Shown: positions 33,519 to 43,696, counted from the first letter of the stretch. The stretch is 64,000 nt of DNA from Mycobacterium sp. 4858 (GCF_900240975.1 NZ_LT968776.1:1426001-1490000), one strand, 5' to 3'. Translations and numbers: made by a program. Notes: generated by a model from the letters alone, not told the origin.

Positions 33519-34766
33519 GTGAGCGTGGAGACCAAAGCCGACCTGGTGGTCGTCGGAGCCGGGCCGGCCGGTTCGGCGGCCGCCGCGTGGGCCGCGCGCG
33601 CGGGCAACGACGTGCTGGTCATCGACTCCGCCAGCTTTCCGCGCGACAAGCCGTGCGGTGACGGGCTGACACCGCGCGCCGTCGCCGAGTGCGAGCGCCT
33701 CGGGCTGGGCGAGTGGCTGGACACCCGCATCCGGCATCGGGGCCTGCGGATGAGCGGATTCGGTGGCGAGGTAGAAGTCGGCTGGCCGGGCCCGTCGTTC
33801 CCCTCGACCGGCAGCGCGGTGGCCCGGCTCGAGTTGGACGACCGCATCCGTAAGGTCGCCGAGGATTCCGGCGCGCGGATGATGTTGGGAACGAAAGTCG
33901 TTGCGGTTCATCGTGACTCGTCGGGGCGCGTGATGTCGCTGACGTCGGCCGACGGCACGGAGGTGGGCTGCGGGCGGTTGATCGTGGCCGACGGGGCGCG
34001 GTCTTCACTGGGCCGCAAGCTGGGCCGGCGCTGGCATCAGGAGACGGTGTACGGCGTCGCGGCCCGCGGATATCTGGCCACCGCGCGCGCCGACGACCCG
34101 TGGCTGACGTCGCATCTGGAGCTGCGCGGACCCGACGGCTCCGAGGACAAAGTGCTGCCCGGCTACGGCTGGATCTTCCCGCTGGGCAACGGGGAGGTGA
34201 ACATCGGCGTCGGGGCGCTGTCGACGTCGAGGCGGCCGGCCGATCTGGCGCTGCGACCGCTGATCGACCACTACACCGACCTGCGGCGCGACGAGTGGGG
34301 CTTCGACGGGCCACCGCGGGCCGTGTCGTCGGCGCTGCTGCCGATGGGCGGCGCCGTGTCCGGGGTGGCCGGACCCAACTGGATGCTGATCGGCGACGCC
34401 GCCGCCTGCGTCAACCCGCTGAACGGCGAGGGCATCGACTACGGCATGGAGACCGGGCGGCTGGCCGCCGAGCTGCTGGACTCCTGTGGCCTGTCCCAAG
34501 ACCTGTCGCAGGTGTGGCCGTCCCTGCTGCAGCAGCACTACGGCCGGGGGTTCTCGGTGGCGCGCCGACTGGCCCTGTTGCTGACCTTCCAGCGGTTCCT
34601 GCCCGCGACGGGGCCGGTCGCGATGCGCTCCCCCAGGCTGATGACGATCGCGGTGCGGGTGATGGCCAACCTGGTCACCGACGACGACGCCGACTGGGTG
34701 GCGCGGGCCTGGCGGGGCGCCGGACGGCTGTCCCGGCTGATCGATCGCCGGGTGCCGTTCAGCTGA
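33519..34766 (+). CDS. menJ: Menaquinone reductase MenJ (geranylgeranyl reductase family, Rv0561c type)
   Basis: A 415-residue FAD protein. N-terminal loop VVGAGPAGSAAAAWAA, the family motif PRDKPCGDGLTPRAV with its conserved Cys, and IGDAAACVNPLNGEGIDYG for FAD ribityl binding. Near-identical in its N-terminal part, as I recall it, to M. tuberculosis Rv0561c, the enzyme that saturates one isoprene unit of menaquinone to give MK-9(II-H2). It acts at the membrane on menaquinone. GTG at 33519 chosen; a GTG at 33525 is close behind. Confidence 0.95.
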   Translation: MSVETKADLVVVGAGPAGSAAAAWAARAGNDVLVIDSASFPRDKPCGDGLTPRAVAECERLGLGEWLDTRIRHRGLRMSGFGGEVEVGWPGPSFPSTGSAVARLELDDRIRKVAEDSGARMMLGTKVVAVHRDSSGRVMSLTSADGTEVGCGRLIVADGARSSLGRKLGRRWHQETVYGVAARGYLATARADDPWLTSHLELRGPDGSEDKVLPGYGWIFPLGNGEVNIGVGALSTSRRPADLALRPLIDHYTDLRRDEWGFDGPPRAVSSALLPMGGAVSGVAGPNWMLIGDAAACVNPLNGEGIDYGMETGRLAAELLDSCGLSQDLSQVWPSLLQQHYGRGFSVARRLALLLTFQRFLPATGPVAMRSPRLMTIAVRVMANLVTDDDADWVARAWRGAGRLSRLIDRRVPFS

Positions 34767-34845
34767 GCGCCTTTGACGTGCGCAAAAGGCCAACGGGCCT
34801 GGTAGCGGCCGCCGACAATTTTCCGCACGGTTCGGGCGCGCGGTG

Positions 34846-34851
34846 TATAGT
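34846..34851 (+). promoter_or_regulatory. Candidate leaderless -10 of DUF732 gene
   Basis: TATAGT, seven bases, then the ATG at 34859. A weak hairpin AGGCC-AACG-GGCCT (34787-34800) after menJ could end the upstream transcript. Confidence 0.5.
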
Positions 34852-34858
34852 CCGGCTA

Positions 34859-35212
34859 ATGAAGGGAACGAAGCTGGCTACTATCGGCGGCCTGGCCGTC
34901 ACCGCCATCGCGCTGGCCGCGCCGGCGCTGGCCTCGCCGCCGCCGTCCAACGACTACGACGCCCCGTTCAAGAACACGGTCAACGGCTTCGGCATCTATC
35001 AGCCGCAGGACCAGTTGGCGTGGCTGGGCAAGATCACCTGCGACCGGATCGGCCGGGGCGTGGACGGTGACCCGTACAAGTCGGCCAACTTCATCCAGCG
35101 CAACCTGCCGCGGGGCACCACCCAGGGCCAGGCGTTCCAGTTCCTCGGCGCCGCGGTCGACCACTACTGCCCCGACCAGGTCGGCTTCGTGCAGCGCGCC
35201 GGTACGCATTAG
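34859..35212 (+). CDS. Secreted DUF732 protein (Rv0559c type)
   Basis: A 117-residue exported protein with signal peptide 1-26 (TAIALAAPALA) and a DUF732 core containing the two family cysteines (KITCDRIG, VDHYCPDQ), likely a disulfide. It occupies the position of M. tuberculosis Rv0559c, a secreted protein of similar length. The salicylate-inducible methyltransferase gene Rv0560c that normally lies between it and menJ is absent. It converges with menG. Confidence 0.88.
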   Translation: MKGTKLATIGGLAVTAIALAAPALASPPPSNDYDAPFKNTVNGFGIYQPQDQLAWLGKITCDRIGRGVDGDPYKSANFIQRNLPRGTTQGQAFQFLGAAVDHYCPDQVGFVQRAGTH

Positions 35213-35219
35213 CTCGTTC

Positions 35220-35912
35220 TCAACGCAGGGGCTTATAGCCCGCGTGTAGTGCGACGATGCCGCCGGTCAGGTTGCGCCACCGCACCGCCGCCCACCCCGC
35301 CCGGGCTATCTCGCGCGCCAGGCTCGCCTGGTCGGGCCACGCCCTGATCGACTCGGCCAGGTAGACGTAGGCGTCGGGATTGCTGGACACCGTGCGCGCC
35401 ACCCGCGGCAGCGCCTGCATCAAGTACTCCTTGTAGGCGGTGGCGAACAGCGCGTTGGTGGGCGTGGAGAATTCGCATACCACCAATCGGCCTCCCGGGC
35501 GCGTGACGCGCGCCATCTCGCGCAACGCCGCCTGCGGGTCGACGACGTTGCGCAAGCCGAAACTTATTGTGACAGCATCGAATACGTCGTCACCGAACGG
35601 CAGCCTGGTGGCGTCGGCGGCAACTTTCGGCACGTGGCGGGCCGCACCCGCCGCGAGCATGCCGACCGAGAAATCGGCCGCCACACACCAGGCCCCCGAC
35701 TTCTGCAACTCGACGGTGGATACCGCGGTGCCCGCGGCCAGGTCCAACACCTTCTGGCCCGGCCCGATCGTCAGCGCCGAACGGGTGGCCTTCCGCCAGT
35801 ACCGGTCCTGCCCCAGCGATAGCACGGTGTTGGTCACGTCATAGCGGCGGGCGACGCCGTCGAACATCGACGCGACGTCCCGGGGGTCCTTGTCCAAGGC
35901 CGCGCGACTCAT
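35220..35912 (-). CDS. menG: Demethylmenaquinone methyltransferase (Rv0558 type)
   Basis: A 230-residue SAM methyltransferase that performs the last step of menaquinone synthesis. Motif I is [10 protein letters not shown], and the UbiE/COQ5 signatures are present ([33 protein letters not shown]). The ATG at 35912 gives the [10 protein letters not shown] start known from M. tuberculosis. Also called ubiE or menH in older annotation. It converges with the DUF732 gene with a 7-base gap. Confidence 0.96.
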   Translation of the reverse strand: MSRAALDKDPRDVASMFDGVARRYDVTNTVLSLGQDRYWRKATRSALTIGPGQKVLDLAAGTAVSTVELQKSGAWCVAADFSVGMLAAGAARHVPKVAADATRLPFGDDVFDAVTISFGLRNVVDPQAALREMARVTRPGGRLVVCEFSTPTNALFATAYKEYLMQALPRVARTVSSNPDAYVYLAESIRAWPDQASLAREIARAGWAAVRWRNLTGGIVALHAGYKPLR

Positions 35913-35985
35913 GGTGGAGACGCTACCGGCTGGATAACGGACCACTCGCTTTCGCCCCCACGCGTGTGAGCTCTCGGGGAATTAC

Positions 35986-36837
35986 ATGGCGACATCGGCG
36001 TTGCAACACTGCGTGACTCAAAAAGTTTGGTTTATCACCGGTACATCGCGCGGTTTCGGACGGACGTGGACGATCGCGGCGCTGGAGCGTGGCGACAAGG
36101 TGGCCGCCACGGCGCGCAACACGGCGTCACTGGACGACCTGGCCGGGAAGTACGGCGACGCGCTGCTGCCGATCCGGCTGGACGTCACGGATCGAGACGC
36201 CGACTTCGCCGCGGTCAAGCAGGCACACGACCACTTCGGTCGTCTGGACATCGTGGTGAACAATGCCGGCTACGGGCAGTTCGGGTTCATCGAGGAACTC
36301 TCCGAGCGGGACGCACGCGATCAGATCGAGACGAATGTCTTTGGGGCGCTGTGGATCACCCAGGCTGCGCTGCCGTACCTGCGCGAGCAGCGCAGCGGGC
36401 ACATCATTCAGGTGTCCTCGATCGGGGGCATCACCGCGTTCCCCTTGGTCGGCATGTACCACGCGTCCAAGTGGGCGCTGGAAGGCTTTTCGCAGGCGCT
36501 GGCCCAGGAGGTCGCCCCGTTCGGCGTGCACGTCACGTTGATCGAACCGGGCGGTTTCGACACCGATTGGGCCGGAGATTCGGCCAGGCACGCCGACCCC
36601 CTGCCGGCGTACGACGACGTGCGCGCGGCCGTCCAGGCGGAACGGAGCAAGCGGTGGGCCAGCCCGGGCAACCCGGAGGCGTCCGCAGCCGCGCTGCTCA
36701 AGGTCATCGACGCCGAAAATCCGCCGCTGCGAGTGTTTTTCGGCTCGTCGCCGCTGGGAACCGCTAAGGTCGACTACGAGAACCGACTGCGCACGTGGGA
36801 GGAATGGCAGCCCGTCGCCGAACTGGCGCAGGGCTGA
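35986..36837 (+). CDS. Short-chain dehydrogenase/reductase
   Basis: A 283-residue SDR with TGTSRGFGR cofactor loop, NNAGYGQFG, catalytic Ser in QVSSIGG and YHASK. The first nine residues before VTQKVWFITG may not be translated; a GTG at 36013 is an alternative start. It is divergent from menG and convergent with mgtA and seems to be an insertion relative to the M. tuberculosis order, where mgtA follows Rv0558. Substrate unknown. Confidence 0.87.
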   Translation: MATSALQHCVTQKVWFITGTSRGFGRTWTIAALERGDKVAATARNTASLDDLAGKYGDALLPIRLDVTDRDADFAAVKQAHDHFGRLDIVVNNAGYGQFGFIEELSERDARDQIETNVFGALWITQAALPYLREQRSGHIIQVSSIGGITAFPLVGMYHASKWALEGFSQALAQEVAPFGVHVTLIEPGGFDTDWAGDSARHADPLPAYDDVRAAVQAERSKRWASPGNPEASAAALLKVIDAENPPLRVFFGSSPLGTAKVDYENRLRTWEEWQPVAELAQG

Positions 36838-36846
36838 GGCGTCAGC

Positions 36847-38001
36847 TCACTCGCCTTGCGCGTACCGCTTGGCGAACACGCGCCGTCGGGCGAACGGCGA
36901 TAGCACCGCCTCATAGTGGCCGAGCAGCTCGTCACAGATGACCGGCCAACTACGGCCGAGCACGCTGCGCCGGGCGGCCAGTGCGTAACGCTGCCGTTCG
37001 TCGATCAAATGGGTGACGGCCGCAGGCAACTTCGTCTCGAACTCGTCGACGCCCAGTAACAAACCGGTGCGCCACGGCGTGACGAGGTCACGTGGGCCGC
37101 CGGCGTCGGGGGCGATCACCGGCAGCCCCGACGCCAGCGCTTCCTGCACGACTTGGCAAAATGTCTCGTGCTCGCCGGGATGCACGAAGACGTCCATGCT
37201 GGCGTATGCCGCCGCGAGTTCGTCACCGTACAAAGCTCCGGTGAAAACCGCTGTGGGCATGGCCTTTTGCAGCTTGGCGCGGTCGACACCGTCACCGACG
37301 ATGACGAGTTGCAACCCGTCCCGCGCCGCCAGCGGGATCAGCCGCTCGACGTGCTTCTCGGGCGCCAGCCGGCCCACGAAGCCGACGATCGGCTTGCCCT
37401 GTGGCGACCATCGCCGCCTGAGCTCCTCATCACGCGCCGACGGGGCGAACCGCAGCACGTCCACCCCGCGCGCCCAGTGGTGTACCCGCGGGAAGCGGTG
37501 TGCCACAAGCGATTCCATCGTCACGCTGGAAGGGGCCAGCGTGCGGTCGGCGAGACTGTGCAGATGACGGAACCAGGCCCACGCGGCGCGAGACGTCATG
37601 GGAATGCCATAACTGGCCGCGAAACCCGGCACGTCCGTTTGATACACGGCGACCGTCGGCACCCCCAGCCACCGCGCCGCCTTCACGCCGCCGTAGCCGA
37701 GCAGCGCCGGCGAGGCCAAATGCACGACGTGCGGGTCGAATCCGCGCAGCACCTTCACCATCCGCGGCATCGGCACACCGAGCGGCAACGTGGTCACCTT
37801 CGGGAACATCCGCGACGGAACCCGATGCACGCGGATGCCGTCGTAGATCCGGTCGGCCGGGACCGCACCGGGCGGGGTGTCCGGGGCGATGACGAGGGCT
37901 TCGTGACCCGTCCGGCGCAGGTGCTCGAGAACCCGGATCACCGAGTTGCTGACACCGTTGACTTCCGGCAGGAACGATTCGGCGACGATGGCAACGCGCA
38001 C
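36847..38001 (-). CDS. mgtA: GDP-mannose-dependent alpha-mannosyltransferase MgtA
   Basis: A 384-residue GT-B (GT4) glycosyltransferase. N-terminal [16 protein letters not shown], nucleotide-sugar region [13 protein letters not shown] and the EX7E motif in [17 protein letters not shown]. It matches M. tuberculosis Rv0557 (MgtA, also studied as PimB-like), which adds mannose to a glucuronosyl diacylglycerol in lipomannan-related glycolipids at the inner membrane. The next gene upstream on this strand ends 38 bases away, as in M. tuberculosis. Confidence 0.92.
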   Translation of the reverse strand: MRVAIVAESFLPEVNGVSNSVIRVLEHLRRTGHEALVIAPDTPPGAVPADRIYDGIRVHRVPSRMFPKVTTLPLGVPMPRMVKVLRGFDPHVVHLASPALLGYGGVKAARWLGVPTVAVYQTDVPGFAASYGIPMTSRAAWAWFRHLHSLADRTLAPSSVTMESLVAHRFPRVHHWARGVDVLRFAPSARDEELRRRWSPQGKPIVGFVGRLAPEKHVERLIPLAARDGLQLVIVGDGVDRAKLQKAMPTAVFTGALYGDELAAAYASMDVFVHPGEHETFCQVVQEALASGLPVIAPDAGGPRDLVTPWRTGLLLGVDEFETKLPAAVTHLIDERQRYALAARRSVLGRSWPVICDELLGHYEAVLSPFARRRVFAKRYAQGE

Positions 38002-38039
38002 AACACCACGGTGTCAGCACCGACTTTCGACAAGGTTGC

Positions 38040-38573
38040 CTACGGGCATACGTCGTGCGAAATCTGCTGGTCGGACACCTCCGGGCGCCGGTCCAGCAGC
38101 TTATCGAGCAGCGCCAGGCCGATCAGCAGGAGCGTCGCCACCAGAAAGCCCACCACCGCGATGGAGCCCGCCGGGATGATGGCCAGCCCCGCGTTGCGGT
38201 GCTGCACGCGAACCAGATTGGGGTCGTTCTTGTTGTATTCGACGTAGATGCGCATGCCCGTGGCCAGATGCGACGGATACAGCACGCCGAGCTCCGGGCG
38301 ATACGTGACCCGCTCGGGTGTGACGAATTCGATGGTGGAGCGCCGCGGGCCGGCGCTGAGCACCTCGGCCTGCGCCACCCCCATGTTGTGTTGGATCGCA
38401 AGGTCGTTACGCCAGGCGCCGGCGACCAGCAGGATCGACTGCAGGGTGACCAGGGCGGCCACGATGAGCACCGCAATGCGGGCCCAGCGCAACGCAATCC
38501 TGGGCCGGGTGCTCGGCGGTTGGTCGCTGCGGCCGTGAATCAGTATGTGCAGCAATCTCTTCGGGAAATTCAC
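38040..38573 (-). CDS. Conserved membrane protein (Rv0556 type, DUF3592-like)
   Basis: A 177-residue protein with two membrane helices (about 30-52 and 134-158) and an extracytoplasmic beta-rich segment between (ATVEFVTPE-like, ELGVLYPSHLATGMRIYVEYNK) that resembles DUF3592. It lies 7 bases from menD, so it probably belongs to the menD transcription unit. Function unknown; conserved position next to menD in M. tuberculosis. Confidence 0.85.
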   Translation of the reverse strand: MNFPKRLLHILIHGRSDQPPSTRPRIALRWARIAVLIVAALVTLQSILLVAGAWRNDLAIQHNMGVAQAEVLSAGPRRSTIEFVTPERVTYRPELGVLYPSHLATGMRIYVEYNKNDPNLVRVQHRNAGLAIIPAGSIAVVGFLVATLLLIGLALLDKLLDRRPEVSDQQISHDVCP

Positions 38574-38580
38574 CGAGCCC

Positions 38581-40206
38581 TCACAGGGCCGCCTTGATCG
38601 CGGCGTGGAGCTGGCGCAGCGACGAGCGGTCGGCCTTGACCTCCAGCACCCGCATGCCGGCCGCGGGTTCGTCGAGGGCCGCGCTGAGCTGGTCGACCTC
38701 GATCTGCCGGCTCTCGACGTGATAGGCGCGGCACAGCGCCCCCACGTCGACGTCGTGCGGAGTGCCGAAGATCCGCGACGACACGTCCGAGAACCTCGGA
38801 TCGCCCTGCTCGAGCAGTTCGAAGATGCCGCCGCCGTTGTCGTTGGAGACCACGATGGTCAACCGGCGCGGCGTCGGCTCGGTGGGGCCGATCAGCAGCC
38901 CGGAGCTGTCATGGACGAACGTCATGTCGCCGATCAGCGCGACGGTGCGCCCCTCGTGGGCCAACGCGGCGCCGATCGCGGTCGAGACGGTGCCGTCGAT
39001 GCCGGCGACACCGCGGTTGGAGCGCACCCGGATGCCGTGGGTGTCGAGGCCGACCAGCGCCGCGTCGCGGACCGGGTTGGAGGCCCCCAGCACCAGCTGG
39101 TCACCGGGCCGCAGCGCGTCGGCCACGGCCGCCGCAACGTGCAGGCCCGTGGTGAGCGGGTGCGCCTCGAGCTGGCCGCGCACCGCGTCGATCGCGTGCC
39201 TGTTGACCTCCGCGCAGCGCCTCAGCCAGGCGGGATTCGGGGCGCCGGTGGTCACCGCCCGGGTGCCGGTGGCCTGTGAGTTGCCCGAGACGTCTGGCCA
39301 GCGCGGTCCGGTGGTCAACGCGTACACCGGGACCTTGGGGTCGGCCAGCAGCGCCGACACCGGCCTGTGCAAGGTGGGGCGGCCGAGCATGATCACCTGC
39401 TTGGGGCGCAGCAGCGGCAGTGCCAGGGGATGCAGGGGGTTGGCCGGCGCCGGGGCCGTCGGCTCGGCGACGGTCGGCAGCTCCGCGAGGTTGGGCTGGG
39501 CGCCCGCACCGTGGCCGGCGATGACGACCGTGTCGGGCGTCAGGTCGATGTCCAGCGGCTGGTCGAACGTCACGGGCGGCGTGTAGGTCCACGGCAGCCC
39601 GCCGGCCCGTCCCTGGGGGATGACGGCGCCGTGCGGCTCGGGATCGGGCACCAGCGGTTCGCGCAGCGGGATGTCGAACTGCACGGGGCCGGCGTTGGCG
39701 GTGCGAGACCCCGTGGCGGCCACCAAGACCCGGCAGGTGGCCGATCGCCAGGTGGCGTTCAGGGCGTCCAGCCGTTCGGGGGCGTCCTCGGCCAGGCCGA
39801 GGCTGATGGCGGTGCGGACCTGGGTGCCGAAGTAGCCCAGCTGCTCCATGGTCTGGTTGGCCCCGGTGCCCAGCATTTCGTAGGGCCGGTTGGCCGACAG
39901 CACGATCAGCGGCACCCGGGCGTAGTTGGCTTCCACGACGGCCGGCCCGAGGTTGGCGACGGCGGTGCCCGACGTCATCGCGACACAGACCGGGGCGCCG
40001 GCGGCGATGGCCAGCCCGATGGCCAGGTAGCCGGCGGTGCGCTCGTCGATGCGGACGTGCAGCCGGATCCGCCCGGACCGGTCGGCGTCGGCCAGCGCGA
40101 ACGCCAGCGGCGCGTTGCGCGACCCGGGGCACAGCACCACGTCGCGCACGCCGCCGCGGATCAGCTCGTCAACGACGACGCGGGCCTGTGTCGTCGAGGG
40201 GTTCAC
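38581..40206 (-). CDS. menD: SEPHCHC synthase MenD
   Basis: A 541-residue thiamine-diphosphate enzyme that joins isochorismate and 2-oxoglutarate, the first committed menaquinone step. The catalytic Glu lies in [13 protein letters not shown], and the ThDP/Mg site spans [13 protein letters not shown] and NDNGGGIF. Length and ends fit M. tuberculosis Rv0555. GTG start at 40206. It is transcribed with the downstream Rv0556-type gene; the MenH candidate ends 55 bases upstream. Confidence 0.96.
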   Translation of the reverse strand: MNPSTTQARVVVDELIRGGVRDVVLCPGSRNAPLAFALADADRSGRIRLHVRIDERTAGYLAIGLAIAAGAPVCVAMTSGTAVANLGPAVVEANYARVPLIVLSANRPYEMLGTGANQTMEQLGYFGTQVRTAISLGLAEDAPERLDALNATWRSATCRVLVAATGSRTANAGPVQFDIPLREPLVPDPEPHGAVIPQGRAGGLPWTYTPPVTFDQPLDIDLTPDTVVIAGHGAGAQPNLAELPTVAEPTAPAPANPLHPLALPLLRPKQVIMLGRPTLHRPVSALLADPKVPVYALTTGPRWPDVSGNSQATGTRAVTTGAPNPAWLRRCAEVNRHAIDAVRGQLEAHPLTTGLHVAAAVADALRPGDQLVLGASNPVRDAALVGLDTHGIRVRSNRGVAGIDGTVSTAIGAALAHEGRTVALIGDMTFVHDSSGLLIGPTEPTPRRLTIVVSNDNGGGIFELLEQGDPRFSDVSSRIFGTPHDVDVGALCRAYHVESRQIEVDQLSAALDEPAAGMRVLEVKADRSSLRQLHAAIKAAL

Positions 40207-40261
40207 TCATACAGAGTGTCACAGCCGGCCAACCGGGTGCGTGGAGCAGCGGGGTCGGGAC

Positions 40262-41044
40262 TTAGTTGCTGGCGAAGAACTTCAGCGCCGCCTCGTTGAC
40301 GGCGTCCGGACGCTCGAAGAACCCGAGGTGGCCGGCGTCGGCGATCTGCACGTAACGGCCATTGGGCAGCGCGTCCGCGACCTCTCGGCCCAGGTAGGGC
40401 GGCGTCAACACGTCGTCGGAGAAGCCGATCACCAGCACCGGCGTCGTGATGCCGCGGTAGGCCGGCAACCGGTTGGTGTACGGGGCGATGTCCAGCTGAC
40501 ACCGCATTCCCGGGGTGGACTTGACCGGCCACATGGAGAACATCGCGATCCAGTCCGCGACCGCGACGTCGTCGTTGAGCGTCCTGTGCGAAAAGTTTTC
40601 CAGCAGGCGGATCTTCGCCTCGTACGAGCTCGGCACCTGGACACCGGCATCGGCCAGCTCGGCCTCCGCGTCGCGGAAGAACTCACGGGTCTTGTCCATG
40701 CGGCCGCGGGTGCCCATCAACACCGCGGAGCTGACGAGTTCGGGCCGGGCGAGCATGAGCTCCTGGGCGATGAACGCGCCCATCGACATCCCGACGATGC
40801 GGGCCGGGGCGGCGTCGAGCCCCTCGATCAGCGCCGCCGTGTCGGCGACCATGGTCTGCGTCGTGAACCCCTGGGCGTTCTCGGTGGCGCCGATCCCGCG
40901 GTTGTCGAAGGTGATCACGCGGTAACCGGCCGCCAGGAACGCGGGAAGCTGATACGGGTGCCACGTCCGACCGGCGCCGCCGTGACCGCTGATGAACACC
41001 ACGGGCTCACCGGAGCCGCGGTCGTCGTAAGCCAGGTTGATCAC
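40262..41044 (-). CDS. bpoC: Alpha/beta hydrolase, MenH candidate (BpoC/Rv0554 type)
   Basis: A 260-residue alpha/beta hydrolase, historically annotated as a peroxidase. It has SGHGGAGRTW (oxyanion), nucleophile Ser in VGMSMGAFIAQ, acid in GFSDDVLTP and His in DAGHLGFFE. Its GTG start overlaps the menC stop (GTGA) and it precedes menD, so the operon position predicts SHCHC synthase (MenH) activity between MenD and MenC. That function is inference from context and fold. Confidence 0.88.
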   Translation of the reverse strand: MINLAYDDRGSGEPVVFISGHGGAGRTWHPYQLPAFLAAGYRVITFDNRGIGATENAQGFTTQTMVADTAALIEGLDAAPARIVGMSMGAFIAQELMLARPELVSSAVLMGTRGRMDKTREFFRDAEAELADAGVQVPSSYEAKIRLLENFSHRTLNDDVAVADWIAMFSMWPVKSTPGMRCQLDIAPYTNRLPAYRGITTPVLVIGFSDDVLTPPYLGREVADALPNGRYVQIADAGHLGFFERPDAVNEAALKFFASN

Positions 41045-42021
41045 TCCGACGACGGTACAAGCAGTCCGTGGCAGGCCTTGACCCGGTCGATCCACCATTG
41101 CCGCCGCTGCGCGGGCGCGGCCAAGGCGCGCAGCCGCGCCGGATCGGGCGTGACCGGGCCCACCGGCAGGGCGCCGTCGATGGGCGGGGCGACGTCGGCC
41201 ACGTCTTCGGTGAACAGCCCACCGGTGCCCAGGCCGCACGCGTGGTCCAACACCGGCAGGGCCGCCGCGGCGGCCAGCCCGGCGGCGATCCCCACCGCCG
41301 AGTCGATCGCGCTGGAGACCACGACCGGGATGTCGATCTGCGCGGCGATCGCCAGCATGGCCGAAATGCCGCCCAGCGGAGCGACTTTCAGCACGGCGAT
41401 GTCGGCGGCACGGGCGCGGACCACGGCCAGCGGGTCGTCGGCCTTGCGGATGCTTTCGTCGGCGGCGATCGGCACGTCCGGCATGTCCGGCCGCAGGCGC
41501 AGGGCCGCGAGCTCGGCGACGGTCGCGCACGGCTGTTCGAGGTATTCCAGCGGGCCATCGGCGATCAGGGCGGCGGCCGCCTGCACCGCCTGCTCCACGC
41601 TCCAGCCCCCGTTGGCGTCCACCCGCACGGTTGGCACGAGTCTGCGCACCGCGTTGACCCGGTCGACGTCGTCGGCCAGCGTCTGGCCGGGTTCGGCGAC
41701 CTTCACCTTGGCCGTGCGGGCGCCCGGGAACCGGGCCAGCACCTCGCCCACCCGGGCGGCCTCAACGGCCGGCACGGTGGCGTTGATCGGGATGCGGTCG
41801 CGCCGCGGCGGCGGCGGGCGGCGGTAGGCGGCCTCGATCGCCGACGCCAGCCAGTGCGCGGCCTCGGGCGGGCGGTATTCCAGGAAGGCCCCGAACTCAC
41901 CCCAGCCCGCGGGCCCCTCGATCAGGGCGACCTCCCGGGTCGTGATGCCGCGGAACCGCACCCGCATCGGCAGCGCGACCACGTGCAGGCGGTCGAGCAA
42001 GTCCTGGGTGGATGGAATCAC
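41041..42021 (-). CDS. menC: o-Succinylbenzoate synthase MenC
   Basis: A 326-residue enolase-superfamily enzyme that dehydrates SHCHC to o-succinylbenzoate. Catalytic Lys in AKVKVAE (KxK), metal ligands in VRVDANGG, EQPCATV and ADESI, and second Lys in AVLKVAPLGG. Length equals M. tuberculosis Rv0553. GTG at 42021 overlaps the stop of the amidohydrolase, and its own stop overlaps the next gene, so three genes are translationally chained. Confidence 0.95.
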   Translation of the reverse strand: MIPSTQDLLDRLHVVALPMRVRFRGITTREVALIEGPAGWGEFGAFLEYRPPEAAHWLASAIEAAYRRPPPPRRDRIPINATVPAVEAARVGEVLARFPGARTAKVKVAEPGQTLADDVDRVNAVRRLVPTVRVDANGGWSVEQAVQAAAALIADGPLEYLEQPCATVAELAALRLRPDMPDVPIAADESIRKADDPLAVVRARAADIAVLKVAPLGGISAMLAIAAQIDIPVVVSSAIDSAVGIAAGLAAAAALPVLDHACGLGTGGLFTEDVADVAPPIDGALPVGPVTPDPARLRALAAPAQRRQWWIDRVKACHGLLVPSSE

Positions 42022-43631
42022 TCGCCGTAAACCTGGCGGCCGGCCAGATACGTCGCACGCACCTGCAGGTCGGCGATCTGCTCGGGCGGCACGGTCCGCG
42101 GGTCGGCGGAGAGCACCACCAGGTCGGCGTACTTGCCCACCTCCAGCGAGCCGGTCACGTCGTCGGCGAACAACTGCCAGGCCGCGTCGATGGTCTGCGC
42201 GCGGATGGCCTGCTCGACCGTCAACCGCTCCTCGGGTGCCAGCACCCGACCGCTGGGCGCCGTGCGGGTCACCGCGACGCTGATGTTGCGCAGCGGCTCC
42301 TCGGGCGTGACCGGGGGGTCGTTGTGCAGGGAGATGCGCATGCCGGTGGCCACCGCGGAACCCGCCGGCATCCAATGGGATCCGCGCTCGGGACCGAACA
42401 GGCCGTCGACCAGGATGTCGCCCCAGTAGTGGATCTGGTCGACGAAGATGCTGCAGGTGACCCCGAGGTCGGCGGCGCGTTGCAGCTGTTCGGGCCGGAT
42501 GGCGCCGACGTGCTCGAGCCGCAGCCGGTGGTCGGGGCGCGGGTGACGCTTGAGCGCCTCCTCGTACACGTCGAGGATGGTGTCCACCCCGGCGTCACCC
42601 TGCACGTGGCAGGCCATCGGCCAGCCCAGCGGGAAGTAGGCGCCGACGATCTCGCTGAGCTGCTCGCGCGTGTAGTTGGCGTGTCCGCAGGAGCCGGGCG
42701 CCACCCCGATGGTGCGGGTGGCGTCGGTGTCCAGGTACGGGAAGGACAGCGCGATGTTGCCCACCCACGGGGAGCCGTCCACCCAGATCTTGATGCCGAC
42801 CTGGCGCAGCATGTCGTCGCCCTGACCGGGGGTGGCGTCGGTGTGCATCTGCGGGTTGGAGATCTCGTAAGTGCGCAGCCGGACGGTCAGCTCGCCGCGC
42901 AACTGCTCGACCAGCGGCCCGAACGCCGGGTCGAAGGCCATCTCCGAGCAGGTGGTGAGGCCGGCGCGGTTGAGCCGGGCGCATTCGGCGCGCAGCATCG
43001 CCGGGTAGTCGCTCGGCGCGATGGCGCCGGCCAGCAACGGAAACACCGCGCCGGTTTCCTCGGCGGTGCCGTCCAGGTCCCCGTGCGCGTCGCGGCCGAA
43101 GCGGGCGCCCTTGGGATCGGGGGTGTCCCGGGTCAGGCCTGCGTGCCGAGCCGCGTGCGAATTGAAGAAGGCCTTGTGCCCGGAATTGTGGATGATGATC
43201 AGCGGCCCGTCCGGCGCCATCTCGTCGAGCCAGGCCAGCGTCGGCCGGGGCAACCCGGGCTGCAGCAGCGGATCCCAGCCGTTGAGGAACGCGCCGGCTT
43301 CGCCCCGCTTGGCGACCTCGCTCCGGACGGCGGCGACGACGGCGTCGGCGTCGGCCACCGTCACGGGCCGGATATCGACGATCCGGTCCGACAGCGCCAG
43401 CGCCTCCATCAGCGGATGGCCGTGTGCCTCAACGAATCCCGGCATGACGCAGCCTCCACCTAACGAGCCGATGTCGACGGTCTGGGTGTCGGGGCCGACG
43501 AATCCCGCGACGTCCGACCGGCTCCCGACGGCGACGATGCGCCCGTCGGCGACGGCGAGCGCCTCGGCCGTGGGGCGTTTGTCGTCGACGGTGAGCACGG
43601 TCCCGGTGATGACGAGGTCAGCGTCGGCCAT
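42018..43631 (-). CDS. YtcJ-like amidohydrolase (Rv0552 type)
   Basis: A 537-residue metal-dependent amidohydrolase of the amidohydrolase_3 group. The N-terminal metal motif is GFVEAHGHPLME, later ligands include MACHVQGDAG and RLEHVGAI, and the C terminus has the usual LEVGKYADLVVLS. Substrate unknown; its link with menaquinone synthesis is only positional, though conserved. A TAGCAT element eight bases before the ATG suggests a leaderless transcript that starts the Rv0552-menC-bpoC-menD unit. Confidence 0.9.
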   Translation of the reverse strand: MADADLVITGTVLTVDDKRPTAEALAVADGRIVAVGSRSDVAGFVGPDTQTVDIGSLGGGCVMPGFVEAHGHPLMEALALSDRIVDIRPVTVADADAVVAAVRSEVAKRGEAGAFLNGWDPLLQPGLPRPTLAWLDEMAPDGPLIIIHNSGHKAFFNSHAARHAGLTRDTPDPKGARFGRDAHGDLDGTAEETGAVFPLLAGAIAPSDYPAMLRAECARLNRAGLTTCSEMAFDPAFGPLVEQLRGELTVRLRTYEISNPQMHTDATPGQGDDMLRQVGIKIWVDGSPWVGNIALSFPYLDTDATRTIGVAPGSCGHANYTREQLSEIVGAYFPLGWPMACHVQGDAGVDTILDVYEEALKRHPRPDHRLRLEHVGAIRPEQLQRAADLGVTCSIFVDQIHYWGDILVDGLFGPERGSHWMPAGSAVATGMRISLHNDPPVTPEEPLRNISVAVTRTAPSGRVLAPEERLTVEQAIRAQTIDAAWQLFADDVTGSLEVGKYADLVVLSADPRTVPPEQIADLQVRATYLAGRQVYGE

Positions 43632-43696
43632 GAGAACGGATGCTAGTGCTCCGGGGTGCCATGGAGGGTCTGGCTGACCGGAATTGCAACACGTTC

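Noticed and set aside
34787..34800. Intrinsic terminator after menJ
   Set aside because: Stem of only five pairs and no T-tract; mentioned but not called as a feature.
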